From the NCBI GenBank assembly GCA_965368335.1, contig CBDUMN010000003.1, forward strand, positions 1-64,000: a stretch of DNA of 64,000 nt, given 5' to 3'. The position numbers were made by a program, and so were the translations under genes. This stretch comes from CBDUMN01 sp965368335 (GTDB lineage: Bacteria > Pseudomonadota > Alphaproteobacteria > Rhodospirillales > JAPHRK01). Below, one piece after another: positions 17,484 to 26,331 of the stretch (positions are counted from its first letter, which is position 1; every line of letters begins with the position of its first letter). The notes beneath the pieces were generated by a model. The model made no database searches, had not been told where the DNA came from, and was given only the letters and a program-made list of their open reading frames with translations.

Positions 17484-17495
17484 GGCTCGCGAGCC
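17484..17495. promoter_or_regulatory. 12-base palindrome in a divergent promoter region
   Basis: GGCTCGCGAGCC is a perfect palindrome in the 187-bp gap between the kinase gene and the sugar operon. A direct repeat TAAGGACTC occurs twice about 25 bp further on. Either could be an operator; no clear -35/-10 pair was recognised. Confidence 0.25.
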
Positions 17496-17598
17496 CAAAA
17501 GTAACGGCAGCTTTATTTCATAAGGACTCTCTTAAGGACTCGGGATCAATACTGTGCGTTGAAATTGGACCGGTTTATTTGCAGGGATTTGTTCAACC

Positions 17599-18609
17599 GT
17601 GAGCGCGCCTAAAAAAGTCATCGTCACCGGAGGGGCTGGGTTTATCGGCAGCCATCTCACCGAACGCCTAATCAATGACGGGCACGCGGTTTCGGTGATC
17701 GATAATTTTTATATTGGCCGCGAGGAAAACATCGCACATCTGATGGAAACCGGCCGCCTCAACATTCACAAGGCCGATATCGCCGATCTGGCAACCATTA
17801 AGCCGCTTTTTGAAGGTGTTGATTGGGTTTTTCACCTTGCCGCTATGGCCGATATCGTGCCCTCGATCCAAATGCCCCTGCCATACCATAGGGCTAACGT
17901 CGATGGCACCATTGCCATTCTCGAAGCAGCCCGAACGGGGGGCGCTAAGCGCTTCGTCTACGCGGCCTCATCTTCCTGCTACGGCATTCCAGATGAGTAC
18001 CCGACCAAGGAAACGGCCGATATACGCCCCATGTACCCCTACGCATTGACCAAATACGTCGGTGAGGAATACGTGCGCCATTGGAATCAAACCTATGGCC
18101 TGCCGACAGTTTGCCTAAGGCTGTTCAATGTTTATGGGCCACGCGCTCGGACCACAGGCACTTACGGGGCGGTTTTCGGCGTTTTTCTCGCTCAGAAACT
18201 AGCTGGCGAGCCTTTTACCGTCGTCGGAGACGGCAAGCAGACCCGTGACTTCACCTTTGTTACCGATGTTGCAGACGCCTTTGTCGCTGCCGCCCGGTCC
18301 AACCTCGACGGCGAGGTGATGAACGTCGGATCGGACAACACCTATTCGGTCAATCGCTTGGTTGAGCTGCTTGGCGGCGAAGTGACCTATATCCCTAAAC
18401 GCCCCGGCGAACCTGATTGCACCTACGCCGACACCTCACGGATCAAGGAAATGCTCGGCTGGAAGCCTCGGGTAACCTTCGAACAAGGGGTTTCCGTTAT
18501 GCTAGAAAACATCGACCATTGGCGCACCGCGCCAGTTTGGACCGTCGATCAGATCGAAGAAGCAACAGCCGACTGGTTCAAATACCTAAGCGATGGCGAG
18601 TCGTCCTAG
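17599..18609 (+). CDS. NAD-dependent nucleotide-sugar epimerase/dehydratase (extended SDR)
   Basis: A 336-residue extended short-chain dehydrogenase. The Rossmann motif GGAGFIGSH is at the N-terminus, the catalytic serine is in AASSSCYG and the YxxxK pair is YALTK. Members oxidise a nucleotide-bound sugar at C4 and then epimerise or dehydrate it. The start is a GTG at 17599; no ATG is available upstream. It is the first gene of a run continuing to 28289 with short gaps or overlaps, and so likely acts on the sugar nucleotide made by that pathway. The exact reaction cannot be told from sequence. Confidence 0.85.
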   Translation: MSAPKKVIVTGGAGFIGSHLTERLINDGHAVSVIDNFYIGREENIAHLMETGRLNIHKADIADLATIKPLFEGVDWVFHLAAMADIVPSIQMPLPYHRANVDGTIAILEAARTGGAKRFVYAASSSCYGIPDEYPTKETADIRPMYPYALTKYVGEEYVRHWNQTYGLPTVCLRLFNVYGPRARTTGTYGAVFGVFLAQKLAGEPFTVVGDGKQTRDFTFVTDVADAFVAAARSNLDGEVMNVGSDNTYSVNRLVELLGGEVTYIPKRPGEPDCTYADTSRIKEMLGWKPRVTFEQGVSVMLENIDHWRTAPVWTVDQIEEATADWFKYLSDGESS

Positions 18610-18644
18610 AAAAGGGCGAAACAAATGAGGAGAAGCCTCGCATT

Positions 18645-20201
18645 ATGACTGATAAGGACAATTCTGGCGGCAACCCACTGCTAAACAAGCTCAAAACTCT
18701 CGAAGAGTTAGGCGTCATTTCCGATAAGGCGCGCAAAGACGGCAAGACCGTGGTGCTCGCACATGGCACATTTGACCTCTTGCATATCGGACATCTTCGG
18801 CATTTGCGGCTCGCCAAACGCGAAGGCGATATCCTGATCGTTACCATCACTGCCGACGCTCATGTCAATAAAGGGCCCGGTCGGCCGGTTTTCGCCGAGC
18901 AGATGCGCGCCGAAATGCTAGCCGCCATCGAATGCATCGATTATGTCGGCATCAACGACGGCCCCAAGGCGCTAGAAGTTATTCAGGCGGTGAAACCCAG
19001 CAAATACGTCAAGGGCTCCGACTACAAGAATGCCCAAGACGATGTGACGGGCGGCATCGTCGAAGAACGAGCCGCCGTTGAAGAACATGGCGGTGAGTTG
19101 GTGTTTACCGACGAAATAACCTTCAGTTCCTCTTCTCTGATCAACCGCCACCTGGCAGTCTTCGATCCGACTCTGGACGAGTATCTGGAAGCCCAACGTT
19201 CAAAAGGTATTCTCGATCAACTCACCGAACTGATCGATAAGGTCAAGAACTACCGTATCCTGATGATTGGCGACGCCATCATTGACGATTACGTTTATGT
19301 TTCCGCTCTCGGCAAGTCGCCGAAAGAACATATGATCGCCACTCTATTCGAAGACCGGGAGGTTTTTGCAGGCGGCGTTTTCGCAGCGGCAAACCATGTG
19401 GCCGATTTTTGCAAAGAGGTGGAAATCGTCACCACCTTGGGCGAAGGCTGCGAATACGAAAAAATGATCCGAGGCGCGCTACGGCCCAACGTGACCTTAA
19501 ATGCTTTTTACCGGGAAAATGCGCCAACCACCCGCAAGACCCGCTTCATCGACCGCTCATATCTGCGCAAGATGTTCGAGGTCTACGATATGGATGACAC
19601 CCCGACAGACGTAACGCTTGAACGTGTCATCGACCGGATGATTTTACAGCGCGCCAGCGATTTCGACATGGTGATCGTTACCGACTTCGGCCACGGTCTG
19701 ATGACGCCCACCATGATCGCTTCACTGGAGCGCACCGCCAAATTCTTAGCCGTCAATACCCAGTCCAACAGCGCCAACCTGGGCTTCAACCTGATCACCA
19801 AGTATCCGCGAACCGACTATATCTGCATTGACGCACCCGAAGCCCGACTGGCTACCGGAGATCGACGCAGCGACATCGAAGACATCGCCTCAAGAGCCCT
19901 GCCGGAACGTATCAGTTGCCCGAAACTGATCGTTACCCACGGCAAGAACGGCTGCATCGGCTACGAACACAAGTCTCAGGTGGCCCATGTTCCGGCCTTC
20001 ACCAAAACAGTGGTCGATACGGTGGGCGCGGGCGACGCCTTTTTCGCCGTCACAGCCCCTCTGGCGGCAGCGGGCGGCAAGGTGGATCAATTGGCCTTTA
20101 TCGGTAATGCCGCCGGAGCAATCAAGGTGGGTATCGTCGGACACCGGAATTCGGTCGAAAAGATATCCGTGCTAAAGTTCCTCACCACCCTGCTCAAGTA
20201 G
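18645..20201 (+). CDS. fused sugar nucleotidyltransferase and PfkB-type sugar kinase, HldE-like in reverse order
   Basis: A 518-residue bifunctional protein. Residues about 40-185 form a cytidylyltransferase-like domain with GTFDLLHIGHLRHL, containing the HxGH nucleotide-binding motif, and a later SSSSLINR. Residues about 215-515 form a ribokinase/PfkB domain with a Gly-rich FAGGVFAAANHVA and the signature DTVGAGDAFF. Canonical HldE, which makes ADP-heptose, has kinase first and transferase second; here the order is reversed. I infer that it phosphorylates a sugar at the anomeric carbon and transfers a nucleotide to it. The ATG at 18645 follows GAGGAGAAG. The next gene encodes a GmhA-like isomerase, which strengthens the heptose-like reading. 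Confidence 0.85.
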   Translation: MTDKDNSGGNPLLNKLKTLEELGVISDKARKDGKTVVLAHGTFDLLHIGHLRHLRLAKREGDILIVTITADAHVNKGPGRPVFAEQMRAEMLAAIECIDYVGINDGPKALEVIQAVKPSKYVKGSDYKNAQDDVTGGIVEERAAVEEHGGELVFTDEITFSSSSLINRHLAVFDPTLDEYLEAQRSKGILDQLTELIDKVKNYRILMIGDAIIDDYVYVSALGKSPKEHMIATLFEDREVFAGGVFAAANHVADFCKEVEIVTTLGEGCEYEKMIRGALRPNVTLNAFYRENAPTTRKTRFIDRSYLRKMFEVYDMDDTPTDVTLERVIDRMILQRASDFDMVIVTDFGHGLMTPTMIASLERTAKFLAVNTQSNSANLGFNLITKYPRTDYICIDAPEARLATGDRRSDIEDIASRALPERISCPKLIVTHGKNGCIGYEHKSQVAHVPAFTKTVVDTVGAGDAFFAVTAPLAAAGGKVDQLAFIGNAAGAIKVGIVGHRNSVEKISVLKFLTTLLK

Positions 20202-20211
20202 GAGGGGCTGA

Positions 20212-20817
20212 ATGACCAACCAAATCTTCAATCAATATCTCAAAACCCTGGCAGCCTGCCTAAGGGATTCCGAAGCCAGTACGCAAGATGGCGCACCCAT
20301 GGAGATGGGAGACGCCATGGATTGGATCACCAACACAGCTAAAGCCGCCCATGAGCGGGGAAACAAGATGATGTTCGTCGGCAACGGCGGGTCGTCGTCC
20401 ATTTCCAGCCATCTTTCAGTGGATTTCGCCAAGAACGGCGGCATGCGGGCGATGACCGTTACCGATGCACCGATGCTCACTTGCCTGGGAAACGACCTGG
20501 GCTACGAGAATGTCTACGCCAAACCGGTCGAAATGTACGGCACGGCGGGCGACATGCTGGTCGCTATTTCCAGTTCCGGCGGCTCAGCCAATATTTTGAA
20601 CGCCGTCGCCAAGGCGCGCGATATCGGCGCAAGCGTTCTGACTTTAAGCGGGTTCAAACCGGACAACCCCCTGCGCAGGTCCGGCGATGTGAACCTTTAT
20701 GTCCCCTCTTACGAATACGGCTTCGTTGAAACAGCCCATACGGCCCTGCTCCACGCAGCGCTCGATCTAAGCATGGGCTGGACCGAGGAAGACGGCCTTT
20801 GGGAAAGAAAACAATGA
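20212..20817 (+). CDS. SIS-domain phosphosugar isomerase, GmhA-like
   Basis: A 201-residue protein with one SIS (sugar isomerase) domain. VGNGGSSSISSHLSVDF and the later AISSSGGSANILNAV are the two phosphosugar-binding loops, and CLGNDLGYENVYAKPVE resembles GmhA. GmhA converts sedoheptulose 7-phosphate to an aldoheptose 7-phosphate. A neighbouring transketolase pair could supply the ketose. The key metal ligands of GmhA were not all matched by eye, so another ketose phosphate is possible. It overlaps the next gene by four bases (ATGA). Confidence 0.8.
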   Translation: MTNQIFNQYLKTLAACLRDSEASTQDGAPMEMGDAMDWITNTAKAAHERGNKMMFVGNGGSSSISSHLSVDFAKNGGMRAMTVTDAPMLTCLGNDLGYENVYAKPVEMYGTAGDMLVAISSSGGSANILNAVAKARDIGASVLTLSGFKPDNPLRRSGDVNLYVPSYEYGFVETAHTALLHAALDLSMGWTEEDGLWERKQ

Positions 20818-21818
20818 GCAATAAAAAAATCTGGAACGTCATGGTAACCGGCGGCGCCGGTTATGTTGGCTCCTCCCTGGTCCCCAAGCTTTTGGAAGAA
20901 GGTCACGGGGTCACGGTCCTCGATCTCTATCTCTATGGCGACGATATCTTTGAGGATCACCGCGACAACCCAAGACTACGTGAGGTTAAGGGCGACCTAC
21001 GTGACATCGCAACCGTACGCAACGCCTTGAAGGGCTGCGATGCTGTCATTCATCTGGCCTGTATCTCAAACGATCCCTCCTACGACCTCAATCCAGACCT
21101 TGGCAAATCGATCAACTACGACGCTTTTAGGCCGCTGGTTCGCGCCTCCAAAGAAGCAGGCGTTAAACGTTTTATCTATGCCTCATCCTCATCGGTTTAT
21201 GGCATCAAGGACGAAGCCCAGGTTACCGAAGACCTGCCGCTGGAGCCTTTGACCGACTACTCCAAGTTCAAAGCTCTCTGCGAAGAAGAGCTGGAGGAAG
21301 AACGCGAACCGGGTTTCGCCACGCTGGTTATCCGTCCTTCGACCGTCTGCGGCTACGCTCCCCGCCTGAGGCTCGACCTGACGGTCAATATCCTGACCAA
21401 CCACGCCATCAACAAAGGCAAAATCACCGTATTCGGAGGCGCCCAGAAACGCCCCAACATTCATATCGACGATATGGTCGGCCTTTATCTTTTCGTGTTG
21501 CAGCAAGACGACGAGAAGATTGACGGCAAAATCTTCAATGCGGGATATGAAAACTTCACCGTCATGGAAATCGCCGAGATGGTGCGTGACGCCCTTGGGG
21601 GCGACATCGGCATTGATGTGACGCCCACCGACGACAACCGCTCCTATCATGTTTCATCCGACAAGATGAAAAAGGAACTGGGGTTCATGCCGCAGCATAC
21701 GATTCTCGATGCGGTCAAGGAGCTGAAAGCAGCCTTTGAGGCAGGCAAGGTGCCGAACTCCATGGATGACCCTATCTATTTCAACATCAAGCTCATGCAG
21801 GACGTTGACCTGAAGTAA
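20814..21818 (+). CDS. NAD-dependent nucleotide-sugar epimerase (extended SDR)
   Basis: A 334-residue extended SDR with the Rossmann motif GGAGYVGSSL, a serine-rich ASSSSVYG and the YxxxK pair YSKFK. PNIHIDDMVGLYLF is the usual substrate-domain motif. It is the second such enzyme in this operon, clearly distinct in sequence from the one at 17599, so the pathway probably has at least two epimerase or dehydratase steps. The ATG at 20814 overlaps the stop of the isomerase gene; a TTG at 20799 also lies in frame. Confidence 0.85.
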   Translation: MSNKKIWNVMVTGGAGYVGSSLVPKLLEEGHGVTVLDLYLYGDDIFEDHRDNPRLREVKGDLRDIATVRNALKGCDAVIHLACISNDPSYDLNPDLGKSINYDAFRPLVRASKEAGVKRFIYASSSSVYGIKDEAQVTEDLPLEPLTDYSKFKALCEEELEEEREPGFATLVIRPSTVCGYAPRLRLDLTVNILTNHAINKGKITVFGGAQKRPNIHIDDMVGLYLFVLQQDDEKIDGKIFNAGYENFTVMEIAEMVRDALGGDIGIDVTPTDDNRSYHVSSDKMKKELGFMPQHTILDAVKELKAAFEAGKVPNSMDDPIYFNIKLMQDVDLK

Positions 21819-21819
21819 C

Positions 21820-22437
21820 ATGCGGATTGGCATCGACTTCGACAACACCATCGCAAGCTACGACGCAGCTTTCCTCGCCGCGGCCCGAAACCAGGGCTTG
21901 ATCGAAGAAAGCTTCACCGGAGGAAAGGCCGCGGTGCGCGACGCGATGCGAAGCCTCCAAGACGGTGAACGGAAATGGCAGACCCTTCAGGGCCGCGTCT
22001 ATGGCGCTTTCATGGAACAGGCGGCCCTGATCCCCGGCGTGGCCGAGTTTCTGACAAAATGCAATAGGGCCCTGCTGGATGTTTTTATCGTCAGCCATAA
22101 GACCGAGTTCGGTCATTTCGACCCGGAGAAAGTCAACCTGCGCGACGCAGCCATGGCCTGGATGCACAAGCAGGGTTTCTTCGACCCAGACAGGTTCAAT
22201 CTTTCACCGCTCAATATTTACTTCGAGAGCACCCGCGCCGAGAAGTTGGCCCGCATCGGGGCGCTGGAACTCGATCTGTTTATCGACGATCTACCGGAAG
22301 TGCTATCCGATCCAGACTTCCCAGACGGTCCTCAAAAGGTGCTCTACGATCCCGATGACATTGGCGCTGAACTACCATACGACAGGATCGCCCATTGGAA
22401 CGTCTTAACCCAGGGAGTGTTCGATGGCGCCGCGTGA
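21820..22437 (+). CDS. HAD-superfamily hydrolase
   Basis: A 205-residue haloacid dehalogenase-like protein. The N-terminal motif I is GIDFDNTIASYD, with the nucleophile Asp6 and the acid/base Asp8; motif II lies near FIVSHK and motif IV near LFIDDLPEVL. In this setting it would remove a phosphate from a sugar phosphate between the kinase and nucleotidyltransferase steps, the role GmhB plays in heptose synthesis. It is not closely like GmhB by eye, so the role is inferred from context. It starts one base after the epimerase stop and overlaps the next gene by 14 bases. Confidence 0.72.
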   Translation: MRIGIDFDNTIASYDAAFLAAARNQGLIEESFTGGKAAVRDAMRSLQDGERKWQTLQGRVYGAFMEQAALIPGVAEFLTKCNRALLDVFIVSHKTEFGHFDPEKVNLRDAAMAWMHKQGFFDPDRFNLSPLNIYFESTRAEKLARIGALELDLFIDDLPEVLSDPDFPDGPQKVLYDPDDIGAELPYDRIAHWNVLTQGVFDGAA

Positions 22438-23443
22438 GTATTCCCATCATACGGTTCGCGAGATCGGCGAAACATTAAGCGGCGAAGTCCTGCTCGATGT
22501 GGTTCACACGCGTCCCGGCGGCAACAACCGGATTTTTCAGCTCATCGGTGACAATCAGTCGTTTGCCTTAAAATTCTATCCAGCCCAGGACGAAGACCCT
22601 CGCGACCGACTGGGCAACGAATATGTCTTCCTCGATTTCCTTAAAAACTGCGGCATCCAACATGTGCCGGAGCCAATCATCCGCGACGACACCAATTCCT
22701 GCGCCCTGTATAGCTGGGTTGAAGGCGAGGCTGTCGGCGAAGCGACGGATAAAGACGTTGAAGCGCTGGCTTGGTTTCTCATCGGTCTACAGCCTTTGAA
22801 ACGTAAGCCGGAGGCCACACGGATTAACCCAGCATCCGCCGCCTGCCCGGCTCCCGATGACGCCTTCAAGCAACTGCACCAACGGCTTGAGTGCTTGAAA
22901 GAGGCTGGAAGCGAGCACCCTAGTCTCCATGAATTCCTCGAAAATGATTTCAAGCCCAAGGCTGAAGAGGTGACCGAACAAGCCCGGACGGCACTACAAG
23001 CCAGTGGAATCAACCCGGAGCGGTCGATGGCAGCAGAAAAACTCGCCATCAGCCCGTCCGATTTCGGCTTTCATAACGCTCTTCGCAATGAAAACGGCGG
23101 TTTGAGTTTTGTCGACTTCGAGTATGCCGGGTGGGATGATCCGGTAAAAGCCGTTGCGGACGCCATGCTGCATCCCGGCAGTGGAATGAGCGAGGCACAG
23201 GCCGAACATTTCCGGGCTAAGATGTTTCCGGTTTTTGCAATCGATCCCAAGTTTGAAGAACGATTTAACGCACTCTACCCGGTCTATGCCCTGATCTGGT
23301 GCCTCATCATTCTCAATGAATTTTTACCCGAACGCTGGACCCGTCGCCGCCTCGCCGGACAAGAGGCCGATCTGGCAACGATCCAGGACAGACAACTTGA
23401 GAAGGCCGCAACTTTGCTGACAAGGATTGCCCATGCCGCTTAA
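22424..23443 (+). CDS. APH/choline kinase-like small-molecule kinase
   Basis: A 339-residue protein of the aminoglycoside phosphotransferase/choline kinase fold. The N-terminal lobe has RPGGNNRIFQL and a lysine in FALKFYP. The catalytic loop is ISPSDFGFHNAL, in which the Asp and Asn of the usual HGDxxxxN are kept but the His-Gly is replaced, and the metal motif is VDFEYAGWDDP in place of DFG. It probably phosphorylates a sugar or alcohol. In this operon it could prepare a sugar phosphate for the isomerase or transketolase. An antibiotic-resistance role is unlikely here. Confidence 0.7.
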   Translation: MAPREYSHHTVREIGETLSGEVLLDVVHTRPGGNNRIFQLIGDNQSFALKFYPAQDEDPRDRLGNEYVFLDFLKNCGIQHVPEPIIRDDTNSCALYSWVEGEAVGEATDKDVEALAWFLIGLQPLKRKPEATRINPASAACPAPDDAFKQLHQRLECLKEAGSEHPSLHEFLENDFKPKAEEVTEQARTALQASGINPERSMAAEKLAISPSDFGFHNALRNENGGLSFVDFEYAGWDDPVKAVADAMLHPGSGMSEAQAEHFRAKMFPVFAIDPKFEERFNALYPVYALIWCLIILNEFLPERWTRRRLAGQEADLATIQDRQLEKAATLLTRIAHAA

Positions 23444-24278
23444 CCCGCCTTCGGGGGCCGAGCCCTTAGCCATGCCGCTCGACGAACGATCCAAACATCT
23501 TCGCCGCTTAGCGCTTGGCTCCATGCTCTCGGCTGGACGCGGCCACTTGGGTCCAGCCATGAGTCTGATCGAAATTCTGCGCGTCCTCTATGACGACATC
23601 CTCCGCTATAAACCAGACAATCCTAAATGGGCCGGGCGAGACCGCTGCATTCTTTCCAAAGGCCATGGCTGCTTGGCGCTCTATGCCATTCTGGCCGACA
23701 AAGGTTTCTTCCCGGAAAGCGAATTGGCCAAGTTTTGCGCTTTCGATGGGTTGCTGGGCGGCCATCCGGAAGTGCTCGCCCCCGGTGTCGAGGCCAGCAC
23801 AGGCGCACTAGGACACGGACTTTCCATCGGCGTCGGCATGGCGTTGGCCAATCGGATGAAAAAGCGTGACGGCAAGGTGGTCGTCGTGATGGGCGATGGC
23901 GAAATCAACGAAGGGTCCTGCTGGGAAGCAGCCATGGCGGCAGCCAAGCACGGGCTCGGCAATCTGACCGCCATCATCGACCATAACAAAATCCAGTCCT
24001 ACGGTCCGGTCAATGGGGTCCAGCCTCTCGAACCCCTGGCCGATAAATGGAGGGCCTTCGGCTTCGCCGTCGAGGAAGTGAATGGTCACGATGTGGCGGC
24101 CCTGCAAGAAACTTTAAAACGGCTACCCTTCACTTCGGACCGTCCCAGTGCGCTGATTTGTCATACGGTCAAAGGCAAGGGCATTCCACCCGCCGAAAAC
24201 AATCCCACCTGGCACCACAAAAACAAGCTAAAGGATGAGGAACTCGCCCCCATCCGCGAAGCGCTTGGAGAGGGCTGA
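23433..24278 (+). CDS. transketolase, N-terminal (thiamine-diphosphate) subunit
   Basis: A 281-residue split transketolase subunit. GALGHGLSIGVGMALA and the ThDP-binding block beginning GDGEINEG and ending in IIDHNK are both present. The full enzyme moves a two-carbon ketol unit between sugars. Split transketolases often appear in secondary or surface-sugar clusters rather than central metabolism. The ATG at 23433 overlaps the end of the kinase gene by 11 bases. Its partner subunit follows immediately. Confidence 0.92.
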   Translation: MPLNPPSGAEPLAMPLDERSKHLRRLALGSMLSAGRGHLGPAMSLIEILRVLYDDILRYKPDNPKWAGRDRCILSKGHGCLALYAILADKGFFPESELAKFCAFDGLLGGHPEVLAPGVEASTGALGHGLSIGVGMALANRMKKRDGKVVVVMGDGEINEGSCWEAAMAAAKHGLGNLTAIIDHNKIQSYGPVNGVQPLEPLADKWRAFGFAVEEVNGHDVAALQETLKRLPFTSDRPSALICHTVKGKGIPPAENNPTWHHKNKLKDEELAPIREALGEG

Positions 24279-24282
24279 GACA

Positions 24283-25209
24283 ATGCGGAAAACAGCGCTC
24301 AACATGGTTCACGAACTGGCCCGCCAGGACGAGCGGGTGGTCTATATCGGCTCGGACCCCGGCCCCGGAACGCTTGACGAAATGCGCGAGGAATTCCCCG
24401 ACCGTTTCTTCATCGAAGGAATTGCCGAAGCCAACGTGATCGGCATGGCTGCCGGGCTGGCCATGGAAGGTTATGTTCCCTACGTCAATACCATCGCCAC
24501 CTTCCTGACCCGGCGTTGTTACGAACAACTGGCTATCGACCTTTGCCTGCATAAGCTGCCCGTCCGGCTGATCGGCAACGGCGGTGGGCTGGTCTATGCT
24601 CCCTTGGGCCCGACCCATCAGGCCATTGAAGACATAGCGATCACCCGCGCTCTGCCGAACATGACAGTCATCGCCCCGGCCGATGCCGACGAAATGCGCC
24701 GCATGGTTCCCCAGACTCTCGATGTGGAAGGGCCGGTTTATATCCGCCTCGCCAAAGGACATGACGAGATCGTCACCCAGGAAGACCATGGCAACACCCT
24801 GGGCAAGGCGATTATGCACAGAGAACCGGGCGACGCGCTGCTCGTTACCACGGGTATTATGCTCCAGCGGGGCTTGAAAGCGGCCGAACTGCTGGCCGAA
24901 GATAGTATCGAGTGTGGCCTGCTCCATTGCCACACCATCAAACCCTTGGATGTCGAAACCCTGGCCCATGCCGCCCGTCGCGCCAAGGTCGTCATCACGG
25001 CCGAGGAACATCTAGTCTCCGGCGGCCTGGGCGGCGCGGTTCTTGAGGCTCTTTCCGACGCCATGCCGGGCGCCATGCCACCGATTATCCGCAAGGGCAT
25101 TCCCGATAAATTCACCCATCACTATGGCTCCCAGGATCTCCTGCTGGAACACTACGGCCTGCAAGCCCCCGGATTGGCCCAAACCGTCAAAGACGCGCTG
25201 TCGAAATAG
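24283..25209 (+). CDS. transketolase, C-terminal subunit
   Basis: A 308-residue partner of the preceding gene, covering the pyrimidine-binding and C-terminal transketolase domains. FIEGIAEANVIGMAAGLA contains the Glu that activates thiamine diphosphate, and GLVYAPLGPTHQAIEDIAI is conserved in this family. The start is the ATG at 24283 after GGAGAGG; an in-frame ATG at 24235 lies deep within the upstream gene. I infer that the pair makes the ketose phosphate that feeds the SIS isomerase, perhaps C7 or C8, but a C5-branched product is also possible. Confidence 0.92.
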   Translation: MRKTALNMVHELARQDERVVYIGSDPGPGTLDEMREEFPDRFFIEGIAEANVIGMAAGLAMEGYVPYVNTIATFLTRRCYEQLAIDLCLHKLPVRLIGNGGGLVYAPLGPTHQAIEDIAITRALPNMTVIAPADADEMRRMVPQTLDVEGPVYIRLAKGHDEIVTQEDHGNTLGKAIMHREPGDALLVTTGIMLQRGLKAAELLAEDSIECGLLHCHTIKPLDVETLAHAARRAKVVITAEEHLVSGGLGGAVLEALSDAMPGAMPPIIRKGIPDKFTHHYGSQDLLLEHYGLQAPGLAQTVKDALSK

Positions 25210-25220
25210 GAACCTGCCCA

Positions 25221-26330
25221 ATGGTCGATAACGTTCGATATTCATACCTGCCCCAACAGTTCGCCGAAATCGACGACCTGTGGGAAGAGTTGAAAGCCTT
25301 CGTCCCCACCGGAGATTTCACCTTGGGCAAGCCGCTCACCGAATTCGAACAGCGTTTCGCCAAGCTGATCGGCTCTAAACATGCCATTGGGGTCAATTCA
25401 GGCACCGACGCCATCAAGTTGGGGCTGAAAGCGCTCGGCGTCGGCTTCGGCGACGAAGTGATCACCACCGCAAATACCTTCATCGCCACCGTCGGCGCTA
25501 TCGCCGAAATCGGCGCAACGCCGGTATTCGTCGATTGCGACGACACCTTTTGCATGAATGTCGGTCAGGTGGAAAGCACCGTCACCGAGAAAACCAAGGC
25601 CATCGTGCCGGTCCATTTCACCGGCTATATGACCGACATGCGCAAACTCATGCCCATTGCCGAAAAGCACGGCCTTCCCATCGTCGAAGACGCCTGTCAG
25701 GGCATCCTCGCCGCCATCGAGGGGAAAAACGCCGGCACCTGGGGCCATACCGGAGCCTTTTCCCTCCATCCGTTGAAGAACCTCAACGTCTGGTCTGACG
25801 GCGGCATTATCATCACCGACGACGACGAGCTGGACCGCAAACTACGGCTATTGCGCAATCACGGCATGAGAAACCGGGATGAAATCGAACTCCTGGGCTA
25901 TAACTCCAGGCTCGATACCATCCAGGCGGTGGTCGGCAACTGGCTGATCCCCCAAACCGAAGACATCGCCGCCAAGCGTATCGCCAATGCGGCCTATTAT
26001 GACGATGCCTTCGGCGCGCTTTCGCAAATCCGTATCCCGCCGCGTCCCACCGATATGCGGCTGGTCTATCACCTCTATATCGTTTTCGCCGAAGACCGGG
26101 ACGGCCTGTTGGAGCATTGCCTCAAAAAAGATATCGAAGCCAAAATCCACTATCCCATTCCACTCTATCAGCAGGATGGTCTGAAGCATCTGGGCTACAC
26201 CCCGGGAGACTTCCCGGTCACTGATCGCCACACTCAGGAAATCATCACCTTCCCGGTCGATCAGCATATTTCGAAAGAAGAGATGGACTACGTGATCGCC
26301 ACGGTTAAAGAGTACTATGGAGGCTCGTGA
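25221..26330 (+). CDS. DegT/DnrJ/EryC1 family sugar aminotransferase (first of two)
   Basis: A 369-residue PLP enzyme that transfers an amino group to a keto sugar nucleotide. IGVNSGTDAIKLGLKALG is the N-terminal cofactor-phosphate loop, VEDACQG supplies the ring Asp, and the PLP-binding Lys is in SLHPLKNLN (about residue 186). A second, related enzyme follows at once; the shared HPLKNLN motif suggests a tandem duplication followed by divergence. AGGAACC precedes the start. Which carbon is aminated is unknown. Confidence 0.92.
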   Translation: MVDNVRYSYLPQQFAEIDDLWEELKAFVPTGDFTLGKPLTEFEQRFAKLIGSKHAIGVNSGTDAIKLGLKALGVGFGDEVITTANTFIATVGAIAEIGATPVFVDCDDTFCMNVGQVESTVTEKTKAIVPVHFTGYMTDMRKLMPIAEKHGLPIVEDACQGILAAIEGKNAGTWGHTGAFSLHPLKNLNVWSDGGIIITDDDELDRKLRLLRNHGMRNRDEIELLGYNSRLDTIQAVVGNWLIPQTEDIAAKRIANAAYYDDAFGALSQIRIPPRPTDMRLVYHLYIVFAEDRDGLLEHCLKKDIEAKIHYPIPLYQQDGLKHLGYTPGDFPVTDRHTQEIITFPVDQHISKEEMDYVIATVKEYYGGS

Positions 26331-26331
26331 G

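Noticed and set aside
22424..23443. Aminoglycoside resistance gene
   Set aside because: The fold is APH-like but the gene is embedded by overlaps in a sugar-nucleotide operon and its catalytic loop differs from resistance enzymes.
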